A stretch of DNA of 64,000 nt from Streptomyces sp. NRRL F-4489 (GCF_001509485.1 NZ_LLZI01000276.1:56216-120215), one strand, 5' to 3'; shown: positions 24,340 to 33,703, counted from the first letter of the stretch. Notes: generated by a model from the sequence alone, not told the origin. Translations and numbers: made by a program.

Positions 24340-26667
24340 ATGAAACATCACGGAGAGGCGGAAACCGCCCCGCAGGGGGCTCCCCGCCCGCGGCACGCCC
24401 GGCCGCACCGGGCCCTGTCCGCGACGAGCCTGGGCGCCGCCACCGCGCTCGCCCTCCTCCTGACCACCGCCACGTCCGCGCCCGGCCACGCCGCGCCGAT
24501 GGCGACGGCCACCGCTGTCACCGGCACCTTCGCCCCGGCGGACGAACCCGGCCCCGGTGTGGTCGCCCCCGTGATCACCCGGCCCGCGGACCACTCCACC
24601 GTGCAGCTGGGCCGGCGGAACGCCCTGATCAACTTCGCCGGCACCGGCGCCCCCGGCGCCACCGTGGCGTTGCAGTACCGCCCGGCGGGCACCGACCGGC
24701 CCTGGAAGACCCTGGCGGGCTTCACCGGACTCGTCGGCCCGGACGGGAAATGGGCGGTCACCGCCCGCTTCCCCGATGGGGAGCTGGCGGACGGCGACTT
24801 CGGTTTCCGCATCCTCCAGAAGACCGGCCGACGGGAGCGCGACTCGGCGCCGATCACGCTCACCATCAAACTGGGCGTGCAGCCCGCCCAGTTCACGACT
24901 CCGCGCGAAGGCGTCTCGCTGTCCAAGGCGTTCCTGCTCGACTTCGGCGGCATCGGCGAGCCCGGCGCGCGGATCTCCCTGTCCTACGGCCCGGACCGCA
25001 TACCGATGGCGCTCAGGCAGAACGTGCGGGTGGGCGCGGACGGTACCTGGGCCGCGTCCGCGCTGCACGACGCCGTTCCCGCCGGTACGCACGACATCTA
25101 CGTCACCGAGGACGCCGCCCCCGGCCTGGAGGACAAGCGCACCCTCACCTTCATCACCGACCGGAACGCGTCGCAGCTCCAGTGGAACGTGAACCGCACC
25201 ACCAGCCGCGTCCGGGCCGGCGACACCATGCGGCTCTACGGCTGGACCAACTCCTTCGACCCCATCGGCGACGTGGAGGTCCACCTGGTGACCCGGGGCC
25301 GCCGGTTCCCCCTGGGCACGTTCGCCACCAAGCCCTACGGGGACAGCCAGAGTTCTGCGCTGTTCGACGCCAACCGCGTCCCCGTCCCGCTCGACGTGCC
25401 CGCCGGTATGGCGAACCTGGTGGTGACCGATCCGCGCGATCCCGACAACTTCGACAGCATTCCCGTCGACATCCGTCCCCTGGTGCCGCTGATGCTGAAG
25501 CTCACCGGCAAGAACGGGGAGAAGGGCCGGACCCTGGTCGGTTACGGGCAGCCGGGCGGATCCGTGCAGTTCCGCACGGCCGGCGGCGACTGGGTCACGG
25601 ACACCTGGACCGATATCGCCTCGGACGGCTCCATCAGCCACGTCTACCAAAACGTCTCCCGCAAGACGGAATGGGACTGGGCGCACCTGACGGCCCGTGA
25701 GGTGTATGCCGGTGGCAGTGCGGGTCCCGAGGTGCCGGTGCGCGTCGAGGTGCCCGCGCCGGAGGTCTCCACCGTCACCTGGAGCGGGTCGAAGGTGGTG
25801 GTCAAGGGGAAGACCCTCGGCGATGACGCGGCCAAGGGCACCGTGCAGGCCCAGGCGGCCGACGGCACGTGGTTCGACGCCGGCGGGATCAGCGCCGACG
25901 GCAGTTTCAGCGTCTCCGTGGACCCGGACCGGCTCGGCGCCACCTTCAGGGTCCGCTTCCTCGACGACTGGACGAAACGCCCCACACCGGCGTCCGCGGA
26001 GCTCCGGTATCGCGCCCCGCTGAAGCTGGAGCTCACCGGCAGGAACGGGGAGGCCGGCCGGACCCTGGCCGGGTCCGGCCAGCCGGGCACGACGATCGAG
26101 TTCCGGAAGCCGGACGGCAGTTGGGTGGCGGCGGACCCGTCCACGAAACCCTCGGACGACGGGAAGATCGCCGACACGTATGCCTACGCCAACCGGAAGG
26201 CTTCCTGGGACTGGCGCCATCTCGTCGCCCGTCAGGTCTACCCGAACGGCGACACCGGCCCCGCGGTCGACGTGGCCCTCGCCTACCCGGCTCCCAAGAT
26301 CTCCGCGGTGACGCGCACGGAGACGGACGTCACCGTCACCGGCACCACGCTCGGCGACGACGGCGGCAAGGGGCGGATGCAGGTCCTCGGGGCGGACGGG
26401 AAGTGGTTCGACCAGCCCGGATACTCCGGCAGCGGCGCGTTCACCCTGCACATCGACCCCGCGAAGCTCGGCGGCACCTTCGCCGTCCGCTTCGTCGACG
26501 ACTGGACCGGCAAGGCCACACCCGCCAGTCCGGCCCGGCACACCCCCGAGCCCGTACCCGCGAAGGCCCCTGCGCAGGCTCCCACGCCGGACCCGACGCC
26601 GGACCCCAAGCCCACGCAGGCACCCACCCCGGCCCCCTCCCGGACTCCCGCCGATGACCAGCGCTGA
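24340..26667 (+). CDS. Large secreted protein with repeated Ig-like domains, function unknown
   Basis: A 775-residue exported protein. AAGGAG precedes the ATG at 24340; an N-terminal basic segment and hydrophobic core end in an AHAAP-like site near residue 51. The body is a string of beta-sandwich units of about 80-100 residues. Two C-terminal copies are clearly related: LTGKNGEKGRTLVGYGQPG and LTGRNGEAGRTLAGSGQPG, each followed by WDW.HL.AR.VY and FRVRFLDDWT or FAVRFVDDWT. A middle unit has VVTDPRDPDNFDSIPVDI, matching the separate small protein at 27369-27779. The end is a Pro/Thr-rich tail without LPXTG. It overlaps the response-regulator gene by 14 bases. It may be an adhesin or carbohydrate-binding protein. 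Confidence 0.75.
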   Translation: MKHHGEAETAPQGAPRPRHARPHRALSATSLGAATALALLLTTATSAPGHAAPMATATAVTGTFAPADEPGPGVVAPVITRPADHSTVQLGRRNALINFAGTGAPGATVALQYRPAGTDRPWKTLAGFTGLVGPDGKWAVTARFPDGELADGDFGFRILQKTGRRERDSAPITLTIKLGVQPAQFTTPREGVSLSKAFLLDFGGIGEPGARISLSYGPDRIPMALRQNVRVGADGTWAASALHDAVPAGTHDIYVTEDAAPGLEDKRTLTFITDRNASQLQWNVNRTTSRVRAGDTMRLYGWTNSFDPIGDVEVHLVTRGRRFPLGTFATKPYGDSQSSALFDANRVPVPLDVPAGMANLVVTDPRDPDNFDSIPVDIRPLVPLMLKLTGKNGEKGRTLVGYGQPGGSVQFRTAGGDWVTDTWTDIASDGSISHVYQNVSRKTEWDWAHLTAREVYAGGSAGPEVPVRVEVPAPEVSTVTWSGSKVVVKGKTLGDDAAKGTVQAQAADGTWFDAGGISADGSFSVSVDPDRLGATFRVRFLDDWTKRPTPASAELRYRAPLKLELTGRNGEAGRTLAGSGQPGTTIEFRKPDGSWVAADPSTKPSDDGKIADTYAYANRKASWDWRHLVARQVYPNGDTGPAVDVALAYPAPKISAVTRTETDVTVTGTTLGDDGGKGRMQVLGADGKWFDQPGYSGSGAFTLHIDPAKLGGTFAVRFVDDWTGKATPASPARHTPEPVPAKAPAQAPTPDPTPDPKPTQAPTPAPSRTPADDQR

Positions 26668-27388
26668 CGGCCCGATCCGGGTGTTCGTCCTGGACGATCA
26701 CGAGATGGTGCGCCGCGGGGTGTCCGGTCTGCTCAACGCCGAACCGGATCTCACCGTGGTGGGCGAGGGCGCGACGGCCGCCGAGGCCCTGACCCGCGCC
26801 CCCGCCCTGCGTCCGGACGTCGCCGTCCTGGACGTGCACCTGCCCGATGGCGACGGCGTGGCCGTGTGCCGCGATCTGCGCGCGGCCGCGCCCGGGCTGG
26901 CGTGCCTGATGCTGACCACCTACGCCGACGACGAGGTGCTGCTCGACGCGCTCACGGCCGGGGCCTGCGGGTTCCTGCTGAAGCAGGTGCGCGGGCCGGA
27001 GCTGGTGGGCGCGGTGCGCGAGGCGGCCGCGGGGCGCTCGCTGCTCGGTCCCGGGGCGGTCGCCGCGCTCATGGAACGGCTGCGTACCGGTCGCAAGCCG
27101 AAGCGCGGGCTGGACGCCTTCCCGGATCTCACCGAACGCGAGCGTCAGCTTCTCGAATTGATCGGCGAAGGGCTGACCAATCGTCAGATCGGGCAGCGGC
27201 TGTTCCTGGCCGAGAAGACGGTCAAGAACTATGTCTCGCGGCTGTTCGTCAAACTGGGGGTGGAGCGGCGTGCGCAGGCCGCGGTCATCGCCGGGCAGGC
27301 GGCCGTCCTCACGAGCGGCGGCCAGGGGCCGGGCGAGGGTTCGGGCCAGGATCAGGGCCGGCGCCTGCTCAGCCCGCAGGCTCGCTGA
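26654..27388 (+). CDS. NarL/LuxR-family response regulator, DevR/DosR-like
   Basis: A 244-residue two-component regulator. The receiver domain has acidic residues in VLDDHE, the phosphoacceptor Asp60 in VAVLDVHLPDGDG, and the conserved Lys in GFLLKQV. The C-terminal LuxR HTH is LTERERQLLELIGEGLTNRQIGQRLFLAEKTVKNYVS. Both DDHEMVRRGV and the HTH resemble DevR/DosR, the hypoxia and NO regulators. No kinase adjoins it, but the DevS-like kinase at 32015-33646 is 4.6 kb away in the same island. The ATG lies inside the preceding secreted-protein gene. It overlaps the convergent small gene by 20 bases. Confidence 0.88.
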   Translation: MTSADGPIRVFVLDDHEMVRRGVSGLLNAEPDLTVVGEGATAAEALTRAPALRPDVAVLDVHLPDGDGVAVCRDLRAAAPGLACLMLTTYADDEVLLDALTAGACGFLLKQVRGPELVGAVREAAAGRSLLGPGAVAALMERLRTGRKPKRGLDAFPDLTERERQLLELIGEGLTNRQIGQRLFLAEKTVKNYVSRLFVKLGVERRAQAAVIAGQAAVLTSGGQGPGEGSGQDQGRRLLSPQAR

Positions 27389-27779
27389 GCGTGGCGTGCG
27401 GCCGCGGACCGGCCGCCGTCACCAGCCCCATCACCGCCACCGGGATCGAGTCGATCTCCATCGGGTTGCCCGGATCGATCACCACCAGGACGGCCGTTCC
27501 CGGCGGAACGTCGCCGGGAACGGCCACCCCGCTGCGGCAGAAGTGGGCTGAACCGCCGCCGCCCGCCCCGCCGGCACCGATCCGCGCCAGGCTGTACGTC
27601 GTGCCCTGAGCCACCAGGAAGACGTCCACCGGACCGGCGTCCCGGGACGCGCCGGTCCAGCCCGCGAGCGAGATACGGCCCCCCGGCCGCACCCGTGCGT
27701 CCGTCCGCGCGGCGTCCCATCGCAGTTGCGGTACGACGCCCGCACCGCTCGCGCGCTTCGGACCGGCGGGATCCGTCAT
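27369..27779 (-). CDS. Small single-domain relative of the Ig-like secreted protein
   Basis: A 136-residue protein starting at ATG 27779 with AAGGAG upstream. It has no signal peptide. The core GGRISLAGWTGASRDAGPVDVFL...VPPGTAVLVVIDPGNP..IDSIPV matches one beta-domain of the protein at 24340-26667 (RAGDTMRLYGWTNSFDPIGDVEVHL...VTDPRDPDNFDSIPV). It is thus a one-domain paralogue, inverted and on the other side of the response regulator, overlapping its 3' end by 20 bases. Without a signal peptide it may be cytoplasmic or exported another way. Function unknown. Confidence 0.65.
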   Translation of the reverse strand: MTDPAGPKRASGAGVVPQLRWDAARTDARVRPGGRISLAGWTGASRDAGPVDVFLVAQGTTYSLARIGAGGAGGGGSAHFCRSGVAVPGDVPPGTAVLVVIDPGNPMEIDSIPVAVMGLVTAAGPRPHATLSEPAG

Positions 27780-27981
27780 GGTCGGGCTCCTTCGTCGTGT
27801 CGACAGCGGGGCGGTCCCGGCACCTTCCGGACCCGGGACCTCGCCCACCTCCCGTGGGGTGGCCACCACCCGCTCTGCAAACGACGGCGGCGGGCGACGG
27901 GTAAGCGCGCCATGGTGCGCCCGGCTCACCCCCGTTCACCCCGGCGCACCCCGGCTCGCGGCCCCGGCTCATCGCATCCGC

Positions 27982-28935
27982 TCAGCCGACCCGTCCGTAC
28001 AGGGTGGGGTTGTAGTAGGCGAACGAGGAGATCCGCACGGTCTTGCCGGGGCGCGGGGCCTCCAGGTACTGGCCGCCGCCGAGGTAGATCGCCACGTGGT
28101 GGATACCCGAGGGCGAACCGTTCGAGGACCAGAAGACCAGGTCGCCGCGGCGCAGCTGCGAACGGGAGAGCTTCGCGGCGGCGCGGTACTGGGCGTCGGC
28201 GACCCGCGGCAGCGAGATGCCGGCGTGGCGGTACGCCTGCTGCACCAGGCCCGAACAGTCGTACCCGTACGGGCCGTTGCCGCCCCAGATGTACGGCTTG
28301 CCGAGCTGGCCCATCGCCCAGCGGATCGCGGCTTCGGTGCCGTGGCCGGCACGGCTGGTGTGGCTGGCGTGGCTGCTCGGTGACGAGCCCGGGGAGCCGG
28401 CCCGGGCCGTCGAGCCGGAGCGGCCGGTGCGGGCCTCGTACTTCCACTGGTGGCTGGTCCACCACCAGCTCCCGCCCTGCTGGTACCAGTACACCCGGTC
28501 CGTGGCGTCCCAGCCGGCCCGGCCGCGGAAGGTGGGGTTGGGGTTGTGCCCGGCGGAGGAGGGGGCGGGCGCGGTGTGCGTGCCCCGGGACGCGCCGGCT
28601 CCGGACGCCGAACGGCCGGTGTGGCGGAGGTACTTGTCGTAGTGGCTGGTCCAGCGCCACCAGCCGGTGGCGTCCTGGTACCAGTACTTGCTGCCGTCCC
28701 AGCCGGCGTGGCTCGGGGCCGGTTCGGCGGCGGCCGTGCCCGCGCCCGCGCCGATCACCGCGGCCGCGCCCACCGCGGCCGCGACCGCGCCGCGTACGGC
28801 ACAGCGGGCCCGGCGTCCGCCGTGCCGTCCCCCGGCGGCCCCGCCCGGTCCGGCGACCCCAGCGCCTGCCGCGCCCGCGCAGAACGCACAGGCGCAGTCC
28901 GCGGGTATCTCCTCGGTGAATTCGGGGGTGCGCAT
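27982..28935 (-). CDS. Secreted NlpC/P60 endopeptidase
   Basis: A 317-residue exported peptidoglycan endopeptidase. The leader carries DCACAFCAG before an Ala/Gly-rich hydrophobic segment and an AAAEPA cut site. The mature part has two aromatic repeats (GSKYWYQDATGWWRWTSHYDKYLRHTGRS and DRVYWYQQGGSWWWTSHQWKYEARTGRS, quoted in pieces only as a pattern YWYQ...WW.WTSH...R.TGRS), then a Ser/His linker, then NlpC/P60 with Cys in GYDCSGLVQQAY, the second residue in GIHHVAIYLGGG and the third polar residue after EAPRPGK. It probably cuts D-Glu-mDAP bonds. GGTGAG precedes the ATG. Confidence 0.86.
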   Translation of the reverse strand: MRTPEFTEEIPADCACAFCAGAAGAGVAGPGGAAGGRHGGRRARCAVRGAVAAAVGAAAVIGAGAGTAAAEPAPSHAGWDGSKYWYQDATGWWRWTSHYDKYLRHTGRSASGAGASRGTHTAPAPSSAGHNPNPTFRGRAGWDATDRVYWYQQGGSWWWTSHQWKYEARTGRSGSTARAGSPGSSPSSHASHTSRAGHGTEAAIRWAMGQLGKPYIWGGNGPYGYDCSGLVQQAYRHAGISLPRVADAQYRAAAKLSRSQLRRGDLVFWSSNGSPSGIHHVAIYLGGGQYLEAPRPGKTVRISSFAYYNPTLYGRVG

Positions 28936-29003
28936 GCGCTCACCTGCCTTCCGTGTTGTGTGGTGCGTGTTCCGTGTTCCGTCTCGCGTGTTCGGTGGTC
29001 CGC

Positions 29004-30314
29004 TCAGGTCTCCGCCGGCGCGCTGCCGCGTGAGGTGTAGAAGGCGATGGTCAAGTCCCGTACCAGCGCCCGGCGTTCGTAATCGTCCAGCTCGACCAGG
29101 CCGCGCGAGGTCAGCCGGTGGATGGTCTCGTCCACGGCGTCGATGACCGAGGTCAGTACGGTGTCGCGGTGCTTGGCGTCGAGGGCGGCGAGCTGGCTGC
29201 GCCGCATCGCGGCCGCCACCTCCGGCGCGTACTCGATCCGGGTGGGCTGGGCGGAGAAGACCTCGATGCCCACCGGCCGGCAGTCGGCGGACAGGGTCTT
29301 CGTCAGCGCGTCGCCGACCGCCTCCGCGTCCCGCAGGGTCGGGGTGTCCTCGTGGAAGGCGTCGGCGGGCAGCTGGGAGAGCACCCGGGCCATCGCCGCC
29401 TCGACCTGTTCGCGCAGATACGCCTCGTGGTCGTTGACGGCGAGCAGCGCCCGCGCGGTGTCCTTGACGCGCCACACCACCAGGACGACGACCCGGAGTT
29501 GGACACCGGCCGCGTCCACGGCGGGCATCGGTTCGCTGCGCCAGTGCCGCAGCCGGACGTCCACCCTGCGGCGCAGCACCATCGGGTTGATCCATACGAG
29601 CCCGGTGCGCCGCACACTGCCCCGGTACCGTCCGAACAGGCTGAGCACCCACGCACTGCCGGCCCGCCCCCGGGTGATCCCGCCGAGGGCGAGCAGCGCC
29701 ACGACCCCGCCGCACGCGACGAGCGCCCACTCCCACAGCCGCATGGGGCCGTGGTCCGGGGCGAGCGGCAGGCCCGCGGCGCGTACCGCCCGCTCCGGGA
29801 TGAGGGCGTGCCACCAGAGCAGTGCCGCGCAGCCGGCGAGGGCGAGGACGGCGAGGAGTGCGGCCGCCCAGCCGGAGAACGAGCGGCCGCGCCGTTCCAC
29901 CAGGTCGGGGTCGGCGGAGGGGATGCGGCGGCTGGGGACGCGCCCCTCGGCGCGGTGGGGTTGGGGGTGGGGCTCGGGCCGGGGCTCGGTGGGCGGCGGG
30001 GCGGTCCTGGCCGGGGCCGGGACCGGTGGCGGGGCCGGGACCGGAGCCGGCGGCGGGGCGATCGGCCCCGGAGCACCCCTGGCGGCGGTGCGCTCGGCGG
30101 TGTCCAGCAGGTCGTTGACGAGGGCGATACCGGCCACGGCCACGTCCTGGGGGCGCGCCGGGCCCTCGGTCGGGACGGGGGCGGGCGCCGGACCGCCGGT
30201 CTCCGGGCGGGGCGGTGACACGACCACGGACGGCAGTTCCTCGGTGTCGTCCTCCGCTCCGCACGCCTCGTCGGGGCGCCGCGCCCCGTCTTCTCCCCTG
30301 GTCCCGGCTGCCAT
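29004..30314 (-). CDS. SPFH (band 7/stomatin-like) membrane protein
   Basis: A 436-residue protein. A long Pro/Ala-rich cytoplasmic N-terminus comes first, then two hydrophobic helices (WAAALLAVLALAGCAALLWW and WALVACGGVVALLALGG), then an SPFH domain: LVWINPMVLRRRVDVRLR, then MPAVDAAGVQLRVVVLVVWRVKD. The rest is a helical oligomerisation region ending with EYAPEVAAAMRRSQLAALDAKHR. SPFH proteins form membrane microdomain scaffolds and often influence proteases or stress responses. The specific partner is unknown. It sits between the NlpC/P60 gene and the flavohemoglobin gene, both on the same strand. Confidence 0.85.
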   Translation of the reverse strand: MAAGTRGEDGARRPDEACGAEDDTEELPSVVVSPPRPETGGPAPAPVPTEGPARPQDVAVAGIALVNDLLDTAERTAARGAPGPIAPPPAPVPAPPPVPAPARTAPPPTEPRPEPHPQPHRAEGRVPSRRIPSADPDLVERRGRSFSGWAAALLAVLALAGCAALLWWHALIPERAVRAAGLPLAPDHGPMRLWEWALVACGGVVALLALGGITRGRAGSAWVLSLFGRYRGSVRRTGLVWINPMVLRRRVDVRLRHWRSEPMPAVDAAGVQLRVVVLVVWRVKDTARALLAVNDHEAYLREQVEAAMARVLSQLPADAFHEDTPTLRDAEAVGDALTKTLSADCRPVGIEVFSAQPTRIEYAPEVAAAMRRSQLAALDAKHRDTVLTSVIDAVDETIHRLTSRGLVELDDYERRALVRDLTIAFYTSRGSAPAET

Positions 30315-30577
30315 CGTGCTTCGCTCCGTCTCCGTCTCCGGCACCGCTGTCCGCGCGGTGCCGGCTCGTCCGCGCGCGCACCGCGAAACCGTGATCCACA
30401 GGACCCGGCGCACGTCGATGGGGCGGTGCGCCGAGGTGGCGAGGTGGCGATGCCCACGGCCGATGATCTTGCGCCCTGGACAAGATCCTCCCCGATCGCC
30501 GCGCGCGCCGGTCCCGCCGAAGGTCAGCACCTCCCAGGACTTCCGCCCTCTCCCGTACGCGCGAGAGTGGGGAAGGT

Positions 30578-31801
30578 TCAGTTGTCGGAGTGGGCCAGCC
30601 ACAGGTCCGGGCCGAAGACCTCGTAGCGGATGCGGCGGGCGGGGACGCCGGCCCGGAGCAGGCCGGTGCGGACGGCGCGCATGAAGGGCAGCGAGCCGCA
30701 CAGGTACACATCGGTGTCGGCGGACAGGTTGAGGTCCAGGCCCAGGTCCGGGCCGTCGAGGGCCATCCGGCCCGGGCGGGCGCCGGCCTCCTCGTCCGCG
30801 CCCTGTTCGTACCAGAAGTGCGCCTGGGCGTCGGGGAGTCGGTACACCAGGCGCTTGGTGTCGGCGCGCAGGGCGTGGTCGGCCGGGCTGAGGTCGGCGT
30901 GCAGCACCCGCACCGGGCGGGACGAGCCGGTGGCGGCGAGGTGTTCGAGCATGCCGACCATCGGGGTGCAGCCGATACCGGCCGAGACCAGCAGCAGCGG
31001 GGTGTCGGCGCCGTCGAGGACCACATCGCCGAACGGTGCCGACAGCGTGAGCTCGTCACCGGCCCGTACGGTGCGGTGCAGCTGGTTGGAGACCTCGCCC
31101 TCGGGGGCGTCGGCCACGCTCGCCACCCGCTTGACGGTGATCCGGCGCAGCCGGTCGCCGGGCGCGTTGGACAGGCTGTACTGGCGGGTCTGGTGGATAC
31201 CGTCGGGCATCAGCACCTTGACGCTGACGTACTGGCCGGCGCGCGCCCGGGGCAGCGGGCCGCCATCGGCCGGGCGCAGCAGGAAGGAGACCGCGTCCGG
31301 GGTCTCCTCGCGCCGCTCCACCACCGTCCACTGGCGCCACGGCCGGCGCGGATCGATCTGCGCCTCGTGGTAGAGGCGGGCTTCCCGCGCGATCAGCGCG
31401 CCCGCCATCAGCCAGTACACCTCGTCCCAGCCGGCGGCCACCTCCGGGGTGATCGCCTCGCCCAGGACCTCGGCGATGGCACCGAAGAGGTACTTGTGAA
31501 CGATCGTGTACTGGTCCTCGGTGACGCCGAGCGCGGCGTGCTTGTGGGCGATCCGCGACAGCAGGGCGTCCGGGTGGGCGCCGGGGTCGGCCAGCAGCGC
31601 CTTGGCGAACGCGGCGATGGATCCGGCCAGTGCCTGGCGCTGCTCGCCGCTGGCCTGGTTGCCGCGGTTGAACAGCCCGTCCAGCAGCTCGGGCCGCGCG
31701 CCGAACATGGCGGCGTAGAAGCGGGCCGTGATCTCGTTCAGGGCCGCGTCGACGGCGGGCAGGGTGGCGCGGACAACGGCGGCCGAATCGGACGACAGCA
31801 T
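30578..31801 (-). CDS. hmp: Flavohemoglobin (nitric oxide dioxygenase)
   Basis: A 407-residue three-domain enzyme that turns NO plus O2 into nitrate using NAD(P)H. The globin domain has the proximal-His region IAHKHAALGVTEDQYTIVHKYL and distal residues near FYAAMF. An FAD-binding domain carries the RQYSLSN motif, and the NAD domain has VSAGIGCTPMVGML and the C-terminal YEVFGPDLW. Length and order are those of Hmp. Placed beside a heme-GAF kinase and a nitrate reductase cluster, it would detoxify NO made during nitrite reduction. It is divergent from the kinase across about 210 bases. Confidence 0.92.
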   Translation of the reverse strand: MLSSDSAAVVRATLPAVDAALNEITARFYAAMFGARPELLDGLFNRGNQASGEQRQALAGSIAAFAKALLADPGAHPDALLSRIAHKHAALGVTEDQYTIVHKYLFGAIAEVLGEAITPEVAAGWDEVYWLMAGALIAREARLYHEAQIDPRRPWRQWTVVERREETPDAVSFLLRPADGGPLPRARAGQYVSVKVLMPDGIHQTRQYSLSNAPGDRLRRITVKRVASVADAPEGEVSNQLHRTVRAGDELTLSAPFGDVVLDGADTPLLLVSAGIGCTPMVGMLEHLAATGSSRPVRVLHADLSPADHALRADTKRLVYRLPDAQAHFWYEQGADEEAGARPGRMALDGPDLGLDLNLSADTDVYLCGSLPFMRAVRTGLLRAGVPARRIRYEVFGPDLWLAHSDN

Positions 31802-32014
31802 GGGACTCCCCGGGGTGGTGGGAACGTGGGTGAGCGTCAACGCGAGCGTTTTGTGCTGCTCGTCGCAGTGATCGCTCTGTTGATCGTTCTGCCGGGAAGG
31901 GCGGCTCGGTAGGGGCGAACTTCCCTTCTGACCAGGTCTTTCGGGCCAGGCACGGGGTGGGCATCGGCGTCCGGCATGCTGGTGGTGGGCCGCACGGAAA
32001 CGAACGGAGCTGCG

Positions 32015-33646
32015 GTGGAAGAACGAACACAGGGGCCCGGGGCCCACACACTGCTGGACGCCGTGCTGGCCATCGGCTCCGACCTCGACCTGGAAGTCGT
32101 CCTGCGGCGGATCGCCCAGTCCGCGGTCGCCCTGGTCGACGCGGAGTACGGGGCGCTGGGCGTGCTGGGCGAGGACGGCACCATCACGCAGTTCCTCACG
32201 GTCGGCCTGGACGAGGCGACCGCGGCCCGGATCGGCCACTATCCGCGCGGCGAGGGCATCCTGGGCCTGCTGGTCCGCGAACCGCGGCCGCTGCGCCTGG
32301 CGGACCTGACCCGCCATCCGTCGTCCGCGGGCTTCCCGCCCGGCCACCCGCCGATGACCAGCTTCCTGGGCGCCCCGGTCCGGGTGCGCGACCGGGTGTT
32401 CGGCAATCTGTATCTGACCAACAAGAAGGGCGGCGCGCAGTTCGACGCCGATGACGAGGCGGTGCTGCGGACACTGGCCGCGGCGGCCGGTGTGGCGATC
32501 GACAACGCCCGCCTGTACGAGGACGCGCGGCGCCGGCAGCGGTGGCTGGCGGCCGGCAACGAACTGACCCGCAGCCTGCTCTCCGGCGAGGAGCCCGCGG
32601 CGGTCCTGGAGCGCTTCACCGGCACCGTCCGGGAGATGTCCGGCGCCGATCTGGTCACGCTCGCGGTGCCGGTCGGTGACGGCGGCGATCTGGTGGTGGA
32701 GGCCGCCGCCGGGGACCGCGCGGACGAGGTGCGGGGGCTGGCCCTGCCCGCCTCCGCGCTGGCCGCGCGGGTCTTCGCGTCCGGCGAGACGGTCATCAGC
32801 GAGGCGGTCAGCAGGGATCCGCGCGCCGAGGGCGGCAGCGCGTCGCGGGTGGAGCTGGGGCCGGCGTTCCTCGTCCCGCTCGGCACCCGCGAGCACGTCC
32901 GCGGGGTCCTCCAGGTGGCGAACGCGCCGGGCGGCCCGGCCTTCTCCGACGCCGTCGTGGACATGGTGATCGGGTACGGGAACCAGGCGGCCCTGGCGCT
33001 GGAGGTCGCCGAACGCCGCCGCGACAGCGAGCAGATGCTCGTACTGACCGACCGCGACCGGATCGCCCGCGATCTGCACGATCTGGTGATCCAGCGGCTG
33101 TTCGCGGGGGCCCTGACGCTCCAGTCGACGCTGGGCCGGGTCGCCGACCGGCCGCAGGTCGGCGAGCGCGTCCAGCGGGTGGTGGACGATCTGGACGACA
33201 CCATCAAGATCATCCGCTCCACGATCTACGGACTGCGCGAACACGACCGGGACCGCCTCGGCGCCGGGCTGCGCTCCCGCCTGGTGGCCGCCACCGACCG
33301 GGCCGGCCAGGCGCTCGGCTTCGCCCCGGCGCTGCGGATGACCGGGCTGCTGGACACCACCGTCCCCGCCGGGCACGCCGACCATCTGCTGGCCGTGGTC
33401 GGCGAGGCGCTGTCCAACGCGGCCCGGCACGCCGGGGCGACGGCGGTGGACGTCAGCGTCGCGGTCACCGCGGCCGAGCTGCGGGCGCGGGTGGCCGACA
33501 ACGGCCGGGGCATCGAACCCGGGTCCGGCCGCCGCAGCGGACTGGCCAACTTGCGCTGCCGGGCGGAAGAGTTGGGCGGACGGTTCCGGGTGGCCGCGAA
33601 CGAGCCGCGCGGCACCGTTGTCGAGTGGGTGGTGCCGCTGCCCTGA
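32015..33646 (+). CDS. GAF-domain sensor histidine kinase, DevS/DosT-like
   Basis: A 543-residue soluble sensor kinase: two GAF domains (about residues 20-170 and 195-330), a HisKA_3 dimerisation helix with phospho-His355 in IARDLHDLVIQRLFA, and an HATPase_c domain with N-box EALSNAARHA and G-box DNGRGIEPGSG. The first GAF has FPPGHPPM with His111; in DosS/DosT of mycobacteria a His in the same motif binds heme and senses O2, NO or CO. GTG at 32015 is chosen because CGGAGC lies just upstream; an ATG at 31976 has no such site. The likely partner is the DevR-like regulator at 26654-27388. Confidence 0.88.
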   Translation: MEERTQGPGAHTLLDAVLAIGSDLDLEVVLRRIAQSAVALVDAEYGALGVLGEDGTITQFLTVGLDEATAARIGHYPRGEGILGLLVREPRPLRLADLTRHPSSAGFPPGHPPMTSFLGAPVRVRDRVFGNLYLTNKKGGAQFDADDEAVLRTLAAAAGVAIDNARLYEDARRRQRWLAAGNELTRSLLSGEEPAAVLERFTGTVREMSGADLVTLAVPVGDGGDLVVEAAAGDRADEVRGLALPASALAARVFASGETVISEAVSRDPRAEGGSASRVELGPAFLVPLGTREHVRGVLQVANAPGGPAFSDAVVDMVIGYGNQAALALEVAERRRDSEQMLVLTDRDRIARDLHDLVIQRLFAGALTLQSTLGRVADRPQVGERVQRVVDDLDDTIKIIRSTIYGLREHDRDRLGAGLRSRLVAATDRAGQALGFAPALRMTGLLDTTVPAGHADHLLAVVGEALSNAARHAGATAVDVSVAVTAAELRARVADNGRGIEPGSGRRSGLANLRCRAEELGGRFRVAANEPRGTVVEWVVPLP

Positions 33647-33650
33647 GCGC

Positions 33651-33699
33651 ACCGCCGCCCCGGCCGGGCCCGTACCCGCGGGACCGGCCGGGCGGCGGT
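33651..33699. terminator. Strong hairpin between convergent kinase and hemerythrin genes
   Basis: A stem with 15-16 paired bases (ACCGCCGCCC-GGCCGG against CCGGCCGGGCGGCGGT, with one bulged C) and a 16-base loop lies in the 57-base gap between two convergent stops. It can serve both directions as an L-shaped actinobacterial terminator without a U tract. Confidence 0.65.
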
Positions 33700-33703
33700 C
33701 CCG

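Noticed and set aside
23947..26541. 864-residue frame antisense to the Ig-like secreted protein.
   Set aside because: Arg/Gly/Val-rich shadow; the plus-strand gene has a signal peptide, a ribosome site and repeated domains.
31931..31950. AGGTCTTTCGGGCC upstream of the kinase as a possible DevR-type box.
   Set aside because: The dyad symmetry is too poor to separate from chance in this GC-rich region.
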